DNA of 64,000 nt from Actinomycetes bacterium (GTDB lineage Bacteria; Actinomycetota; Actinomycetes; Mycobacteriales; Mycobacteriaceae), in assembly GCA_023415515.1 (NCBI GenBank), contig JAEZKH010000318.1:1-64000 (forward strand), read 5' to 3'. Under the pieces are notes generated by a model. The model was not told the DNA's origin. It worked only from the letters and a program-made list of their open reading frames with translations, and searched no databases. Shown here in pieces: positions 32,399-39,934 of this stretch. Made by a program: the position numbers and the translations under genes. Position 1 is the stretch's first letter. Each line of letters starts with the position of its first letter.

Positions 32399-33561
32399 CA
32401 ACCGCTGCGGAGGACGTTGTTCGATCGGCGTGTGACGACACGGCCGAGCGGATCCTCGCGCTGTCCCACGATCTGCACGCACACCCCGAAATCGCCTGGG
32501 AGGAAGTGAGATCCTGCGCGCGGGTGGCCGGTGAGCTGGCCGATGCGGGGTTCACGGTGGAGGACAACTTCACCGACCTGCCGACCGCGTTCGCGGCGCG
32601 GCGGGGCAGTGGTCCGCTCCACCTGGCGGTGTGCGCCGAGTACGATGCCCTACCCGGCCTCGGCCACGCATGCGGGCACAACATCATCGCCGCGATTTCG
32701 ACAGGTGCCGCCCTGGCGCTGGCCCCGTTGGTCGACGACCTCGGCATCACGTTGACGGTATTCGGCACCCCGGCCGAGGAGGGTGGCGGCGGCAAGATCG
32801 AGATGCTCGACCGCGGCGGATTCACCGGCGTACACGCCGCCGCGATGGTTCACCCCGGGCCTGTCGACGTGGCCCGCGCCGAACCGTATGCCGTGTCGCA
32901 CAGCCACATCCGCTACGACGGCAAGGCTGCCCACGCGGCGGCATATCCCGATCGTGGAATCAATGCCGCCGACGCCTTCACGATCGCGCAGGTCGCCATC
33001 GGCCTGCTGCGTCAACAACTCTCGTCGGACGTTCGAGTGCATGGCGTCATGACCAACGGTGGGGAAGCACCCAACGCGATTCCGCAGCGCACCGAAGGGC
33101 GCTGGTATGTACGGGCGCAATCGCTCGCCGAACTGACCGCGCTGGAGGAACGGGTCACCCGCTGCTTCGAGGCGGGCGCATTGGCGACGGGCTGCGAACT
33201 GACCGTCACACCGGAGAGCAAGCCGTACGCCGAGTTCCGCACCGACGAACTGCTCCTCGACGCCTACGTCCGGCGTGCCGAAGAACTCGGTCGGCGGTTC
33301 AGCTCGGGATCCGACTCGTTGATGAATCGCGCATCGACTGACATGGGCAATGTGTCGCAACAGATCTCGGCGATCCATCCCTACATCGGCATAGATTCGC
33401 TGCCCGCCGTCAATCATCAGCGCGAGTTCGCGGACGCGGCGATCACCGCCGCGGCCGATCGCGCCACCGTGGACGGTGCGTGCGCGTTGGCGCTCACGCT
33501 TCTCGACGTGGCAACTGACCCGGACGCCAGGCAACGCCTGATGGCCTCGGGTCAGCGGTGA
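32395..33561 (+). CDS. M20-family amidohydrolase
   Basis: A 388-residue metal-dependent amidohydrolase of the M20D/aminobenzoyl-glutamate-like type. Visible ligand and catalytic residues: H28 and H30 in DLHAHPE, E82 and D84 in AEYDALPGLGHACGH, H91, H95, and E128/E129 in TPAEEGGGG. The dimerisation lid domain runs from about 170 to 280. Members cut N-acyl, N-carbamoyl or peptide bonds to a free amino acid. With aspartase two genes downstream, an N-acyl- or N-formyl-aspartate substrate is attractive but unproven. Allantoate amidohydrolase is less likely, given the family type and its distance from the allantoin genes. Confidence 0.85.
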   Translation: MTTAAEDVVRSACDDTAERILALSHDLHAHPEIAWEEVRSCARVAGELADAGFTVEDNFTDLPTAFAARRGSGPLHLAVCAEYDALPGLGHACGHNIIAAISTGAALALAPLVDDLGITLTVFGTPAEEGGGGKIEMLDRGGFTGVHAAAMVHPGPVDVARAEPYAVSHSHIRYDGKAAHAAAYPDRGINAADAFTIAQVAIGLLRQQLSSDVRVHGVMTNGGEAPNAIPQRTEGRWYVRAQSLAELTALEERVTRCFEAGALATGCELTVTPESKPYAEFRTDELLLDAYVRRAEELGRRFSSGSDSLMNRASTDMGNVSQQISAIHPYIGIDSLPAVNHQREFADAAITAAADRATVDGACALALTLLDVATDPDARQRLMASGQR

Positions 33562-33577
33562 AGGCATCGGATTTGGC

Positions 33578-33610
33578 GATGCAATATTCCAGTTTCTTCT
33601 GTTTTACAGC
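33578..33610 (+). promoter_or_regulatory. Partial copies of the island motif upstream of the permease gene
   Basis: GATGCAAT (33578-33585) and TTTTACAGC (33602-33610) correspond to the two halves of TTTTACAGATGCAAT found before the monooxygenase gene (29971-29985), but in separated order. They lie in the 139-base gap before the APC permease. This suggests that the permease has its own promoter under the same regulator. The match is short. Confidence 0.3.
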
Positions 33611-33700
33611 TGGCCTGCCGGGGGCGCATAGTGATTTCGTCACCCGACCAGGCGTGATTGTGGTGTTCGTGCCACCTCGTCTCACACAACGGAGATCGCC

Positions 33701-35254
33701 ATGACGGAAACACCCGATCGCGTTCGACCCGGTGGCGCCACCGGATTGACCGAACTGGCCGCCGAGCAGGAAAGCCGGCTGATCAAGACGTTGCGCCGCG
33801 GCGACATCGTCTTCTTCATCGTCGCGGCGGTGATCAGTGTCGACACCATCGGGCTGATGGCCTCCGGCGGGCCAGAGGGCCTGGTGTGGGCGGTGTTCCT
33901 CGCGGGTGCGTTCCTCGTCCCGTCCGCAATGATCTTCGCCGAGACGGGCGGTGCCTTCACCGAGGAGGGCGGGCCCTATCAGTGGGTCAAGCACGCGTTC
34001 GGGCGGCTGTGGGCGGCGATCGCTGTTGTCCTGTACTGGATCACCAATCCGATCTGGCTTGGCGGGTCGCTGGTCTTCATCGCCTCAGAAGTCTGGAACA
34101 CCTACGTCTTCGGCATCGAACCGGGAAGTGCCGGCGACTACATCTTCAAGCTGATCTTCATCTGGGCGGCGATCACGCTGGCCATCGTCAGCCTGCGGAA
34201 AGGCAAGGTCGTCATCAGCGCAGGCGCGATAGCCAAACTTCTCGTTCTGGTCAGCCTCGTGGCGACGGCCGTCATCTACGGGTTCGCCGAGGGTTTCGAG
34301 CCCATCACTATGTCGTCGTTGACGCCGACCACCGGCGGATTCCTTGCCATCGTGCCGATCGCACTGTTCGCCTATCTGGGTTTTGAAGCACCCAACTCCG
34401 CGGCAGGTGAAATGCACAACCCGCAGAAGGACGTCCCCGCCGCCATCAGGCGAGGCAGCATCATCACGATGCTCGCCTATGTGTTGCCCGTTCTCGCAAT
34501 CCTCTGGGCCACACCGGCAGACGAGGTCGCCGACGCCGGCGTGCTGGCAGCACTCGAGCGCGCCTACTCGGTCTACGGTCCGGCAGCCGGATTCCTGACC
34601 GTGGTGACCGCGCTGCTCTTCGTATTCGCTCTGCTCACGCAGGGCAGTGCGTGGATGATGGCCACCGACCGCATGCAGGCGATGGCCGCGGCCGACGGCG
34701 CCTTCTTCGGCGGATACTTCGGCGAGTTCCACGAAAAGCTGGGCACGCCGGTCCGGATGAACATCCTGTCCGGCGTCGTATCAACGATATTCGCGATCGC
34801 CGCACTGACGCTCGTCGAAGGAACTGCCGCATCGGTCTTCGTCGTCGTGCTGACGGTGGCGGTGTCCACCCTGCTGATCAGCTACCTGCTGATCATTCCG
34901 GCCGTCATGAAACTCCGCAGGGACTTCCCGGATGTGCACCGCCCCTACCGCGTTCCCGGCGGCACCACCGGCTTCTATGTCCTCGCAGGCGTTGTGCTGG
35001 CCTTCATCGCTCTTGGTTCGTGGGTCGCGGTCTTCCCCGGCACCATCGAGAGCCTTTTCGGTCTGGAGTACTCGTTCCAAGACGTATGGGGTGTTTCTCA
35101 GCTCAACTTCGAGGCGTTCACCATCGGCACCCTCATCCTGGTGATTCTCCTCGCGTTGGTCGGGTACTGGCGCGCGGGCGGCGTCCGGGCGGCGGCATCC
35201 CGTGTCTCATCGGCGGGGGGACTGGTCGCCGAGACGACCGATCGCGGCATCTGA
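33701..35254 (+). CDS. APC-superfamily amino acid/amine permease
   Basis: A 517-residue APC-superfamily permease with about 12 hydrophobic segments. GLMASGGPEGLVW near 50-62 and the EEGGPYQWVKHAFGR segment near 88-102 are of the family's helix 1/2-3 kind, and YLGFEAPNSAAGEMHNPQKDVP near 226-247 is the conserved helix 6-loop region. It probably imports the substrate of the monooxygenase/amidohydrolase operon by proton symport. It starts 139 bases after the M20 gene and 14 bases before the aspartase gene. The substrate could be an amino acid, an amine or an imidazole-type compound. Confidence 0.85.
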   Translation: MTETPDRVRPGGATGLTELAAEQESRLIKTLRRGDIVFFIVAAVISVDTIGLMASGGPEGLVWAVFLAGAFLVPSAMIFAETGGAFTEEGGPYQWVKHAFGRLWAAIAVVLYWITNPIWLGGSLVFIASEVWNTYVFGIEPGSAGDYIFKLIFIWAAITLAIVSLRKGKVVISAGAIAKLLVLVSLVATAVIYGFAEGFEPITMSSLTPTTGGFLAIVPIALFAYLGFEAPNSAAGEMHNPQKDVPAAIRRGSIITMLAYVLPVLAILWATPADEVADAGVLAALERAYSVYGPAAGFLTVVTALLFVFALLTQGSAWMMATDRMQAMAAADGAFFGGYFGEFHEKLGTPVRMNILSGVVSTIFAIAALTLVEGTAASVFVVVLTVAVSTLLISYLLIIPAVMKLRRDFPDVHRPYRVPGGTTGFYVLAGVVLAFIALGSWVAVFPGTIESLFGLEYSFQDVWGVSQLNFEAFTIGTLILVILLALVGYWRAGGVRAAASRVSSAGGLVAETTDRGI

Positions 35255-35268
35255 CGCCCGCTGTCTCG

Positions 35269-36684
35269 ATGACGGCGATCGAATCCCGCGCCGAGCACGA
35301 CCTTCTCGGTCACTACCAGGTGCCGAGCACGGTGTACTACGGCGTACACACCGCGCGTGCCCTGGACAACTTCCCGATCACCGGCACCCCGATCTCGCGC
35401 TATCCCGAACTCGTGATCGCGCTCGCATGCGTCAAGCTGGCGGCGGCGCGGGCCAACCACCGGCTGGGGCTCCTCGACGCAGAACGGGTCGACGCGATCG
35501 TCGCCGCCTGCCTGGAGATCAAGAACGGAGCGCTTCACGACCAGTTCGTCGTCGACGTGATCCAGGGCGGGGCGGGCACTTCGACGAACATGAACGCCAA
35601 CGAGGTGATCGCGAACCGGGCTCTTGAACTGCTCGGCCGCCGTCGCGGCGACTACGGATATCTCCATCCAATCGAGCACGTCAACATGGGCCAAAGCACA
35701 AACGACGTGTATCCGACGGCGGTCAAGGTGGCCGTTCAGTTTGCCGTGCACCGGTTGCAACTCGCGATGACAGAGTTCGTTACTGCATTCGCGGACAAGG
35801 CAGTTGAGTTCAGCGGGCTGCTGAAGATGGGACGCACCCAGCTGCAGGATGCGGTGCCGATGACACTGGGCCAGGAGTTCGGCAGCTACGCCGTGATGGT
35901 GGGCGAGGACGCCGACCGGCTCGGGGAGGCCGCGCGACTGGTCGCTGAGATCAACCTCGGGGGCACCGCCATCGGCACCGGTCTCAATACGCACCACCGG
36001 TACGCAGAGGTTGCCTGCGAGGAATTGCGCGCTGTCACCGAACTGCCGTTGGTGACGGCGTCGAACCTCGTCGAGGCGACTCAGGACGTGGGGTCGTTCG
36101 TTCAACTGTCGGGCGTTCTGAAGCGCACCGCGGTCAAACTGTCGAAGATCTGCAACGATCTGCGATTATTGTCGTCGGGTCCCAGAGCCGGTCTCGGCGA
36201 GATCAATCTTCCTGCCGTGCAGGCGGGTTCGAGCATCATGCCAGGAAAGGTGAACCCGGTGATCCCCGAAGCGGTCAACCAGGTGGCCTTCGAGGTGATC
36301 GGCAACGACATCACGATCAGCATGGCCGCCGAGGCCGGCCAGTTGCAGCTCAATGCGTTCGAGCCGATCATCGCCCACAGCCTGTTCGAATCGCTCACCC
36401 ATCTGACCGCGGCGTGCGACACGCTTCGCACCCGTTGTGTCACGGGAATAACGGCGAACCCGGAGCACATGCGGGCGACGGTGGATCACTCGATCGGGCT
36501 GGTGACGGCCCTCAACCGCCATATCGGCTACGAGGCCGCGACACGGCTGGCCGCAGACGCACTGAACTCGGATTCGGATATCGCATCGCTGGTGCTCGAT
36601 CGCGGACTGCTCACCGCGTCGGAGCTGACGGCGATCCTGCAGCCCGACAACCTGACTCGGCCCTATGGCGCCCGATCGGAGTAA
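35269..36684 (+). CDS. aspA: Aspartate ammonia-lyase (fumarase/aspartase superfamily)
   Basis: A 471-residue member of the fumarase/aspartase superfamily. The signature GSSIMPGKVNPVIPE lies near 320-334, and MGQSTNDVYPTA near 141-152 and GTAIGTGLN near 235 are conserved substrate-site segments. Aspartase rather than class II fumarase is preferred for HPIEHVNMGQS and the catabolic context, but the two are hard to separate by eye. It would deaminate aspartate to fumarate and ammonia, ending the pathway of this island. It is convergent with the ferredoxin gene, 7 bases away. Confidence 0.8.
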   Translation: MTAIESRAEHDLLGHYQVPSTVYYGVHTARALDNFPITGTPISRYPELVIALACVKLAAARANHRLGLLDAERVDAIVAACLEIKNGALHDQFVVDVIQGGAGTSTNMNANEVIANRALELLGRRRGDYGYLHPIEHVNMGQSTNDVYPTAVKVAVQFAVHRLQLAMTEFVTAFADKAVEFSGLLKMGRTQLQDAVPMTLGQEFGSYAVMVGEDADRLGEAARLVAEINLGGTAIGTGLNTHHRYAEVACEELRAVTELPLVTASNLVEATQDVGSFVQLSGVLKRTAVKLSKICNDLRLLSSGPRAGLGEINLPAVQAGSSIMPGKVNPVIPEAVNQVAFEVIGNDITISMAAEAGQLQLNAFEPIIAHSLFESLTHLTAACDTLRTRCVTGITANPEHMRATVDHSIGLVTALNRHIGYEAATRLAADALNSDSDIASLVLDRGLLTASELTAILQPDNLTRPYGARSE

Positions 36685-36691
36685 CGGCTGG

Positions 36692-36895
36692 TCAGTCGCT
36701 CTTACTCAGTGCGGCGGTGGGGCAACCGCTGATCGCGGCGTCGATCTGATCCGCCTCGACATCGTTGGGGATCTCCTCGCCGCGAATGAGTTGTAGCACC
36801 CCGTCGTCGTCCACTTCGAAGAGCTCTGGACAAGCCGCTTCGCAGAGGCCGATCCCGGTGCACTTGTTCCTATCGACATGGATTTTCACAGTCAT
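36692..36895 (-). CDS. [3Fe-4S] ferredoxin partner of the P450
   Basis: A 67-residue ferredoxin. Cysteines lie at C12, C18, C22 and C58. The position that would hold the missing ligand of a [4Fe-4S] cluster is isoleucine (I15 in CTGIGLC), so a [3Fe-4S] cluster is expected, as in many actinobacterial P450 ferredoxins. The ATG at 36895 overlaps the P450 stop by 4 bases, so expression is coupled and this is the likely direct electron donor. A longer reading with 15 extra residues is possible but lies wholly within the P450 gene end. Confidence 0.9.
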   Translation of the reverse strand: MTVKIHVDRNKCTGIGLCEAACPELFEVDDDGVLQLIRGEEIPNDVEADQIDAAISGCPTAALSKSD

Positions 36896-38118
36896 ACATC
36901 CCATCGGACGGGCAGCGATTTCGGGGCGCGCGTGAGCCATCCGTGAACCACGGGTGGATTGTCGGGCACGAGACGAAGATTCGGGAGGGTTTGGAAGGTT
37001 TCCGCGAGGACGACTTCGCCGAGCGCACGAGCGACGTTGTGCCCGATGCAGAAGTGGCCGCCGAAGCCGAAGGACACGTTGTCCTGATCGGTGCGCGCGA
37101 TGTCGAATTCGTCAGGCCGATCGAACCGCGCCGGGTCACGGTTCGCGGAGCCGATGACCATGGACACCTCGGTACCTGCCGGAATCAGGACACCGCCGAC
37201 ATGTACGTCCGCGGTCGTGAGTTTTTCGGTCATGCCGAAAGGCGGCAGCCACCGCAGTGCTTCCTCGACGGCGGGACGGGCCCATCTGACTGGATCATCG
37301 ACGAGCAGTCGCGCTTGCTCGGGATGTGTGAGGAGCGCGAAGAGCGTGCTGGCGATCAGGTGTGCAGGCTCCTGGAACCCGCCGACTATCAAAACGCCCA
37401 CCGTGGGAAGCATCTCCTCGATGGACCGGAGTTCACCTTCAGGCATGCCGTCGTGGAGAAGGTGTGACAGTGCAGTGTGATCGGGCGCTGCGGAGAGTTG
37501 CGGCAGCCGACCTTCCAGGTACTCGCGAATCTCGGCCTTCACCACCCGGCTCTGCTCGGCTACCGCCGCATCACGGCCGTAATCGACGAGATACGCGGCC
37601 AGGGCGTGGAACCACCGCCCGAGGACGGTGTCGTCGACATCGCTGAATCCCAGCACATCGCCGACGACGCGTTGGCTGAGCGGCTCGAAGATGTCTGCGG
37701 TGGCGTCGGCTGCGCCGCGCGGACGCACGTTGTGAAGGTACTTCTGAGCATTGGCGCGGATCCCCGTTTCGTAGTAGCGGTTCACCTGCTTGGGCCGCAC
37801 GGGGTGGTTCGCGGCGTTGCGGATGACGCGGTGCTGCGCGCCGGTCAGGCTCATCACGTTGCCGCGTCCGTAGACGAGTTCGTGGGCTTCCTTGGTCGGG
37901 CCGAACACCGCGTCGTTCGCGCCGGCTTCCTTGACCAACTCCCACGTCATCAACCACACCCGGCCCGTTTCGGGCACGTAGACGACGGGACACTCCTCGC
38001 GCATCCAGCCGTAGAACGGGTAAGGGTCCTCCTCGAGGTCCCGCAGCGGAATGTCGACAACGATGTCGAATGCCGTCTTCACCGGGTGAGAGACCTTGAG
38101 CGCGGTTCGGTCGATCAT
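36892..38118 (-). CDS. Cytochrome P450
   Basis: A soluble bacterial P450 of 408 residues. The heme loop FGFGGHFCIG places the cysteine ligand at C357; the ExxR pair is E286/R289 in EEALR. The I-helix segment, usually AGxxT with an acid before the threonine, reads GGFQEP (246-251), so both oxygen-activating residues are altered. Mycobacterial P450s with ferredoxin partners oxidise steroids, fatty acids or cyclic amines (for example the CYP151 system for morpholine/piperidine); the substrate here is unknown. Upstream are 284 bases without a gene, holding the promoter. Confidence 0.92.
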   Translation of the reverse strand: MIDRTALKVSHPVKTAFDIVVDIPLRDLEEDPYPFYGWMREECPVVYVPETGRVWLMTWELVKEAGANDAVFGPTKEAHELVYGRGNVMSLTGAQHRVIRNAANHPVRPKQVNRYYETGIRANAQKYLHNVRPRGAADATADIFEPLSQRVVGDVLGFSDVDDTVLGRWFHALAAYLVDYGRDAAVAEQSRVVKAEIREYLEGRLPQLSAAPDHTALSHLLHDGMPEGELRSIEEMLPTVGVLIVGGFQEPAHLIASTLFALLTHPEQARLLVDDPVRWARPAVEEALRWLPPFGMTEKLTTADVHVGGVLIPAGTEVSMVIGSANRDPARFDRPDEFDIARTDQDNVSFGFGGHFCIGHNVARALGEVVLAETFQTLPNLRLVPDNPPVVHGWLTRAPKSLPVRWDV

Positions 38119-38402
38119 GGTGGCTGCCGTCTGGTCCTTGCTCTCCAAAGAATTCCCATGACCGTAAGCCGGTTTCGCGCCCCACGCCAGCGTGCCGGCC
38201 ACGTCTCTTCCGTCGAATCCTCGATGCTCGGCATCGACGATATCGATGCAATGCGGCTGCGCCACCATCTCGACGACGCCGCTGCTATCTGCGTCCCGGA
38301 CTACCCGCCACTGCATCGCGGTGAAATCGGTAGGCGACGTGGCGTTCTGAAGCCACACACAACCTCCTAGGCGGCGCTGTCTTGTTTGGTCCGAAACGGC
38401 GA

Positions 38403-39326
38403 TCAGGACGAGGCTCGGTCGACTCGCCGAGACACCGCGTCGAAGCCGTTGTCCTGCAGTGACTGCGAAACCACCGAAGGAGCGTTGGCCGCCATCAGAC
38501 GGGTGAGCACGTGCCCGGGTCTCATCTCGACGGCACATGTCGCACCCAGTTCGGGCAGCAGTCGCGTGGCGTCGTACCACTGCACGGGTTTGGCGACCGA
38601 CGCCGCAAGGTCGTCGAGAACGCCGTCGGCGGTGCTCACCGCGCGCCCTCCGGTGTTGGTCAGGTACCGGCAGGACGGTGCCCGCCGAGGCAAGCCGGAA
38701 AGGCGCTCGGCGATCCGGTGGGCCGTCGCGATCTGCAGCGGGCAGTGCGATGCCACATTGACGTCGAGGATCTCGAAGCTGCCAACGGTGTTGGCGGTCG
38801 CCGCCGCGTCCTGCAGCGCGGCGCGTGTGCCACTGAGCACGGTCTGGGTGGCGCTGTTGACGTTGGCCACCCACAGCTGGGTGTCCAGCCGCTTCGTCAG
38901 CGCGCGTGCAGCGCGGTTCGGCATCCCCAGGACGGCGGCCATGCCCCAATCGCCCTGTGCACACGCCTCTTTCATGAGTCGCGCGCGTAGGTCGACCGCG
39001 TCGAGTGCCTCGGTGAAGGTCAGGACGCCCGCGGTGACGGCCGCGGCGAACGCGCCGACCGAGTGCCCGGCGACGAACTCAGGCGTCAGACCGTGATCCT
39101 CACCGAGACTGCGGGCGCACGTCACACCGGCCACCAACAGCGCGATCTGGGCATGCGCCGTATCGCGCAGGGCTTCCACGCCGTCGATGTCCGTGGGATG
39201 GCCGAACGCGTCCGCCCACGTCGCGAACTCGTCGAAGACGGTTCGGGTGGCCGGGGTTCGCGGCAGTTCGTCGAGCATGGCGGGTCGCTGCGATCCCTGA
39301 CCGGGAAACAGGAAAGCCAGGCTCAT
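38403..39326 (-). CDS. mdcH: Malonate decarboxylase epsilon subunit (malonyl-CoA:ACP transferase, MdcH)
   Basis: A 307-residue acyltransferase of the FabD type: FPGQGSQRP at 7-15 and the nucleophile S89 in GHSVGAF; a downstream R and H of the family are visible (LRARLMKEA; ASHCPLQ). In biotin-independent malonate decarboxylase it loads the acyl carrier protein with malonyl groups, charging the enzyme. Last gene of the mdc operon, overlapping mdcG by 4 bases. Ordinary FabD is less likely because of this context. Confidence 0.9.
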   Translation of the reverse strand: MSLAFLFPGQGSQRPAMLDELPRTPATRTVFDEFATWADAFGHPTDIDGVEALRDTAHAQIALLVAGVTCARSLGEDHGLTPEFVAGHSVGAFAAAVTAGVLTFTEALDAVDLRARLMKEACAQGDWGMAAVLGMPNRAARALTKRLDTQLWVANVNSATQTVLSGTRAALQDAAATANTVGSFEILDVNVASHCPLQIATAHRIAERLSGLPRRAPSCRYLTNTGGRAVSTADGVLDDLAASVAKPVQWYDATRLLPELGATCAVEMRPGHVLTRLMAANAPSVVSQSLQDNGFDAVSRRVDRASS

Positions 39327-39934
39327 GGCACGGCGGCGGCGCGTGCGACCAGGCGCGGCCCATCGGATGTCCGGAGCAGGACGGCATCGCTGTCCGAGAC
39401 GAGTTCGGTGAGAGCGATGGCGCCGTCGTCCGTCTCCACCAGGCAGTCGATGCGGACCTGAAGGCTGCTCAAGCGACGGTGGATCAGCTTGAGGCGTCGT
39501 AGGTCGGCCTCGTCGCACTGCGACATCCGCATCACCATGTCCAGATCGCTTGTCAGCGATACAGCGTGAGCACCGGTCGCCAACTCGAACCCCACGCTGC
39601 CCGTCGGTCCCCACGCGAACGCGTCGACGATGCCGCGGACTGCGGACAACACGCGAATGGCCGGTAGCGGCCGACCGGCGACGGGGCCCGTCAACTGCTC
39701 CGGCTTCACCTGTTCGCGCACCACCGACAACGGGATGGTCCACGCGTAGCGCTGCGACCGATCGCATCCTCGAACGCCCACCGCGGCGAAACCTTCGGGA
39801 GCGCTCGCTCGCCGCACCGTCACCCACGGCACCGCCGCCAGCGCGGGGCCGGCCCACGCCGGTGCGTCACGCGGCAACAACGACGACGCCTCGACCGGGA
39901 TCCGAAGCAGATCGTGCGGAAGAGGAGCGGTCAT
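39323..39934 (-). CDS. mdcG: Malonate decarboxylase holo-[ACP] synthase (MdcG)
   Basis: A 203-residue MdcG. It attaches 2'-(5''-triphosphoribosyl)-3'-dephospho-CoA to the carrier protein MdcC. The nucleotidyltransferase-like acidic motif TSDLDMV gives D130 and D132, the pair shown to be needed in the Klebsiella enzyme. ATG 39934 overlaps the mdcDE stop by 4 bases; a GTG three codons upstream is an alternative. PHDLL at the start and AWGPTGSVGFELATG near 107-121 are also typical. Confidence 0.88.
   Translation of the reverse strand: MTAPLPHDLLRIPVEASSLLPRDAPAWAGPALAAVPWVTVRRASAPEGFAAVGVRGCDRSQRYAWTIPLSVVREQVKPEQLTGPVAGRPLPAIRVLSAVRGIVDAFAWGPTGSVGFELATGAHAVSLTSDLDMVMRMSQCDEADLRRLKLIHRRLSSLQVRIDCLVETDDGAIALTELVSDSDAVLLRTSDGPRLVARAAAVP

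Noticed and set aside
32395..33561. Reading the M20 enzyme as the missing allantoate amidohydrolase
   Set aside because: Its metal-site segments are of the M20D/aminobenzoyl-glutamate type, and it is locked by overlaps into another operon with a monooxygenase and RidA-like protein.
37477..38370. 297-codon plus-strand frame opposite the P450 start and its upstream region
   Set aside because: It runs antisense to the P450 gene and covers its promoter. No motif or ribosome binding site supports it.
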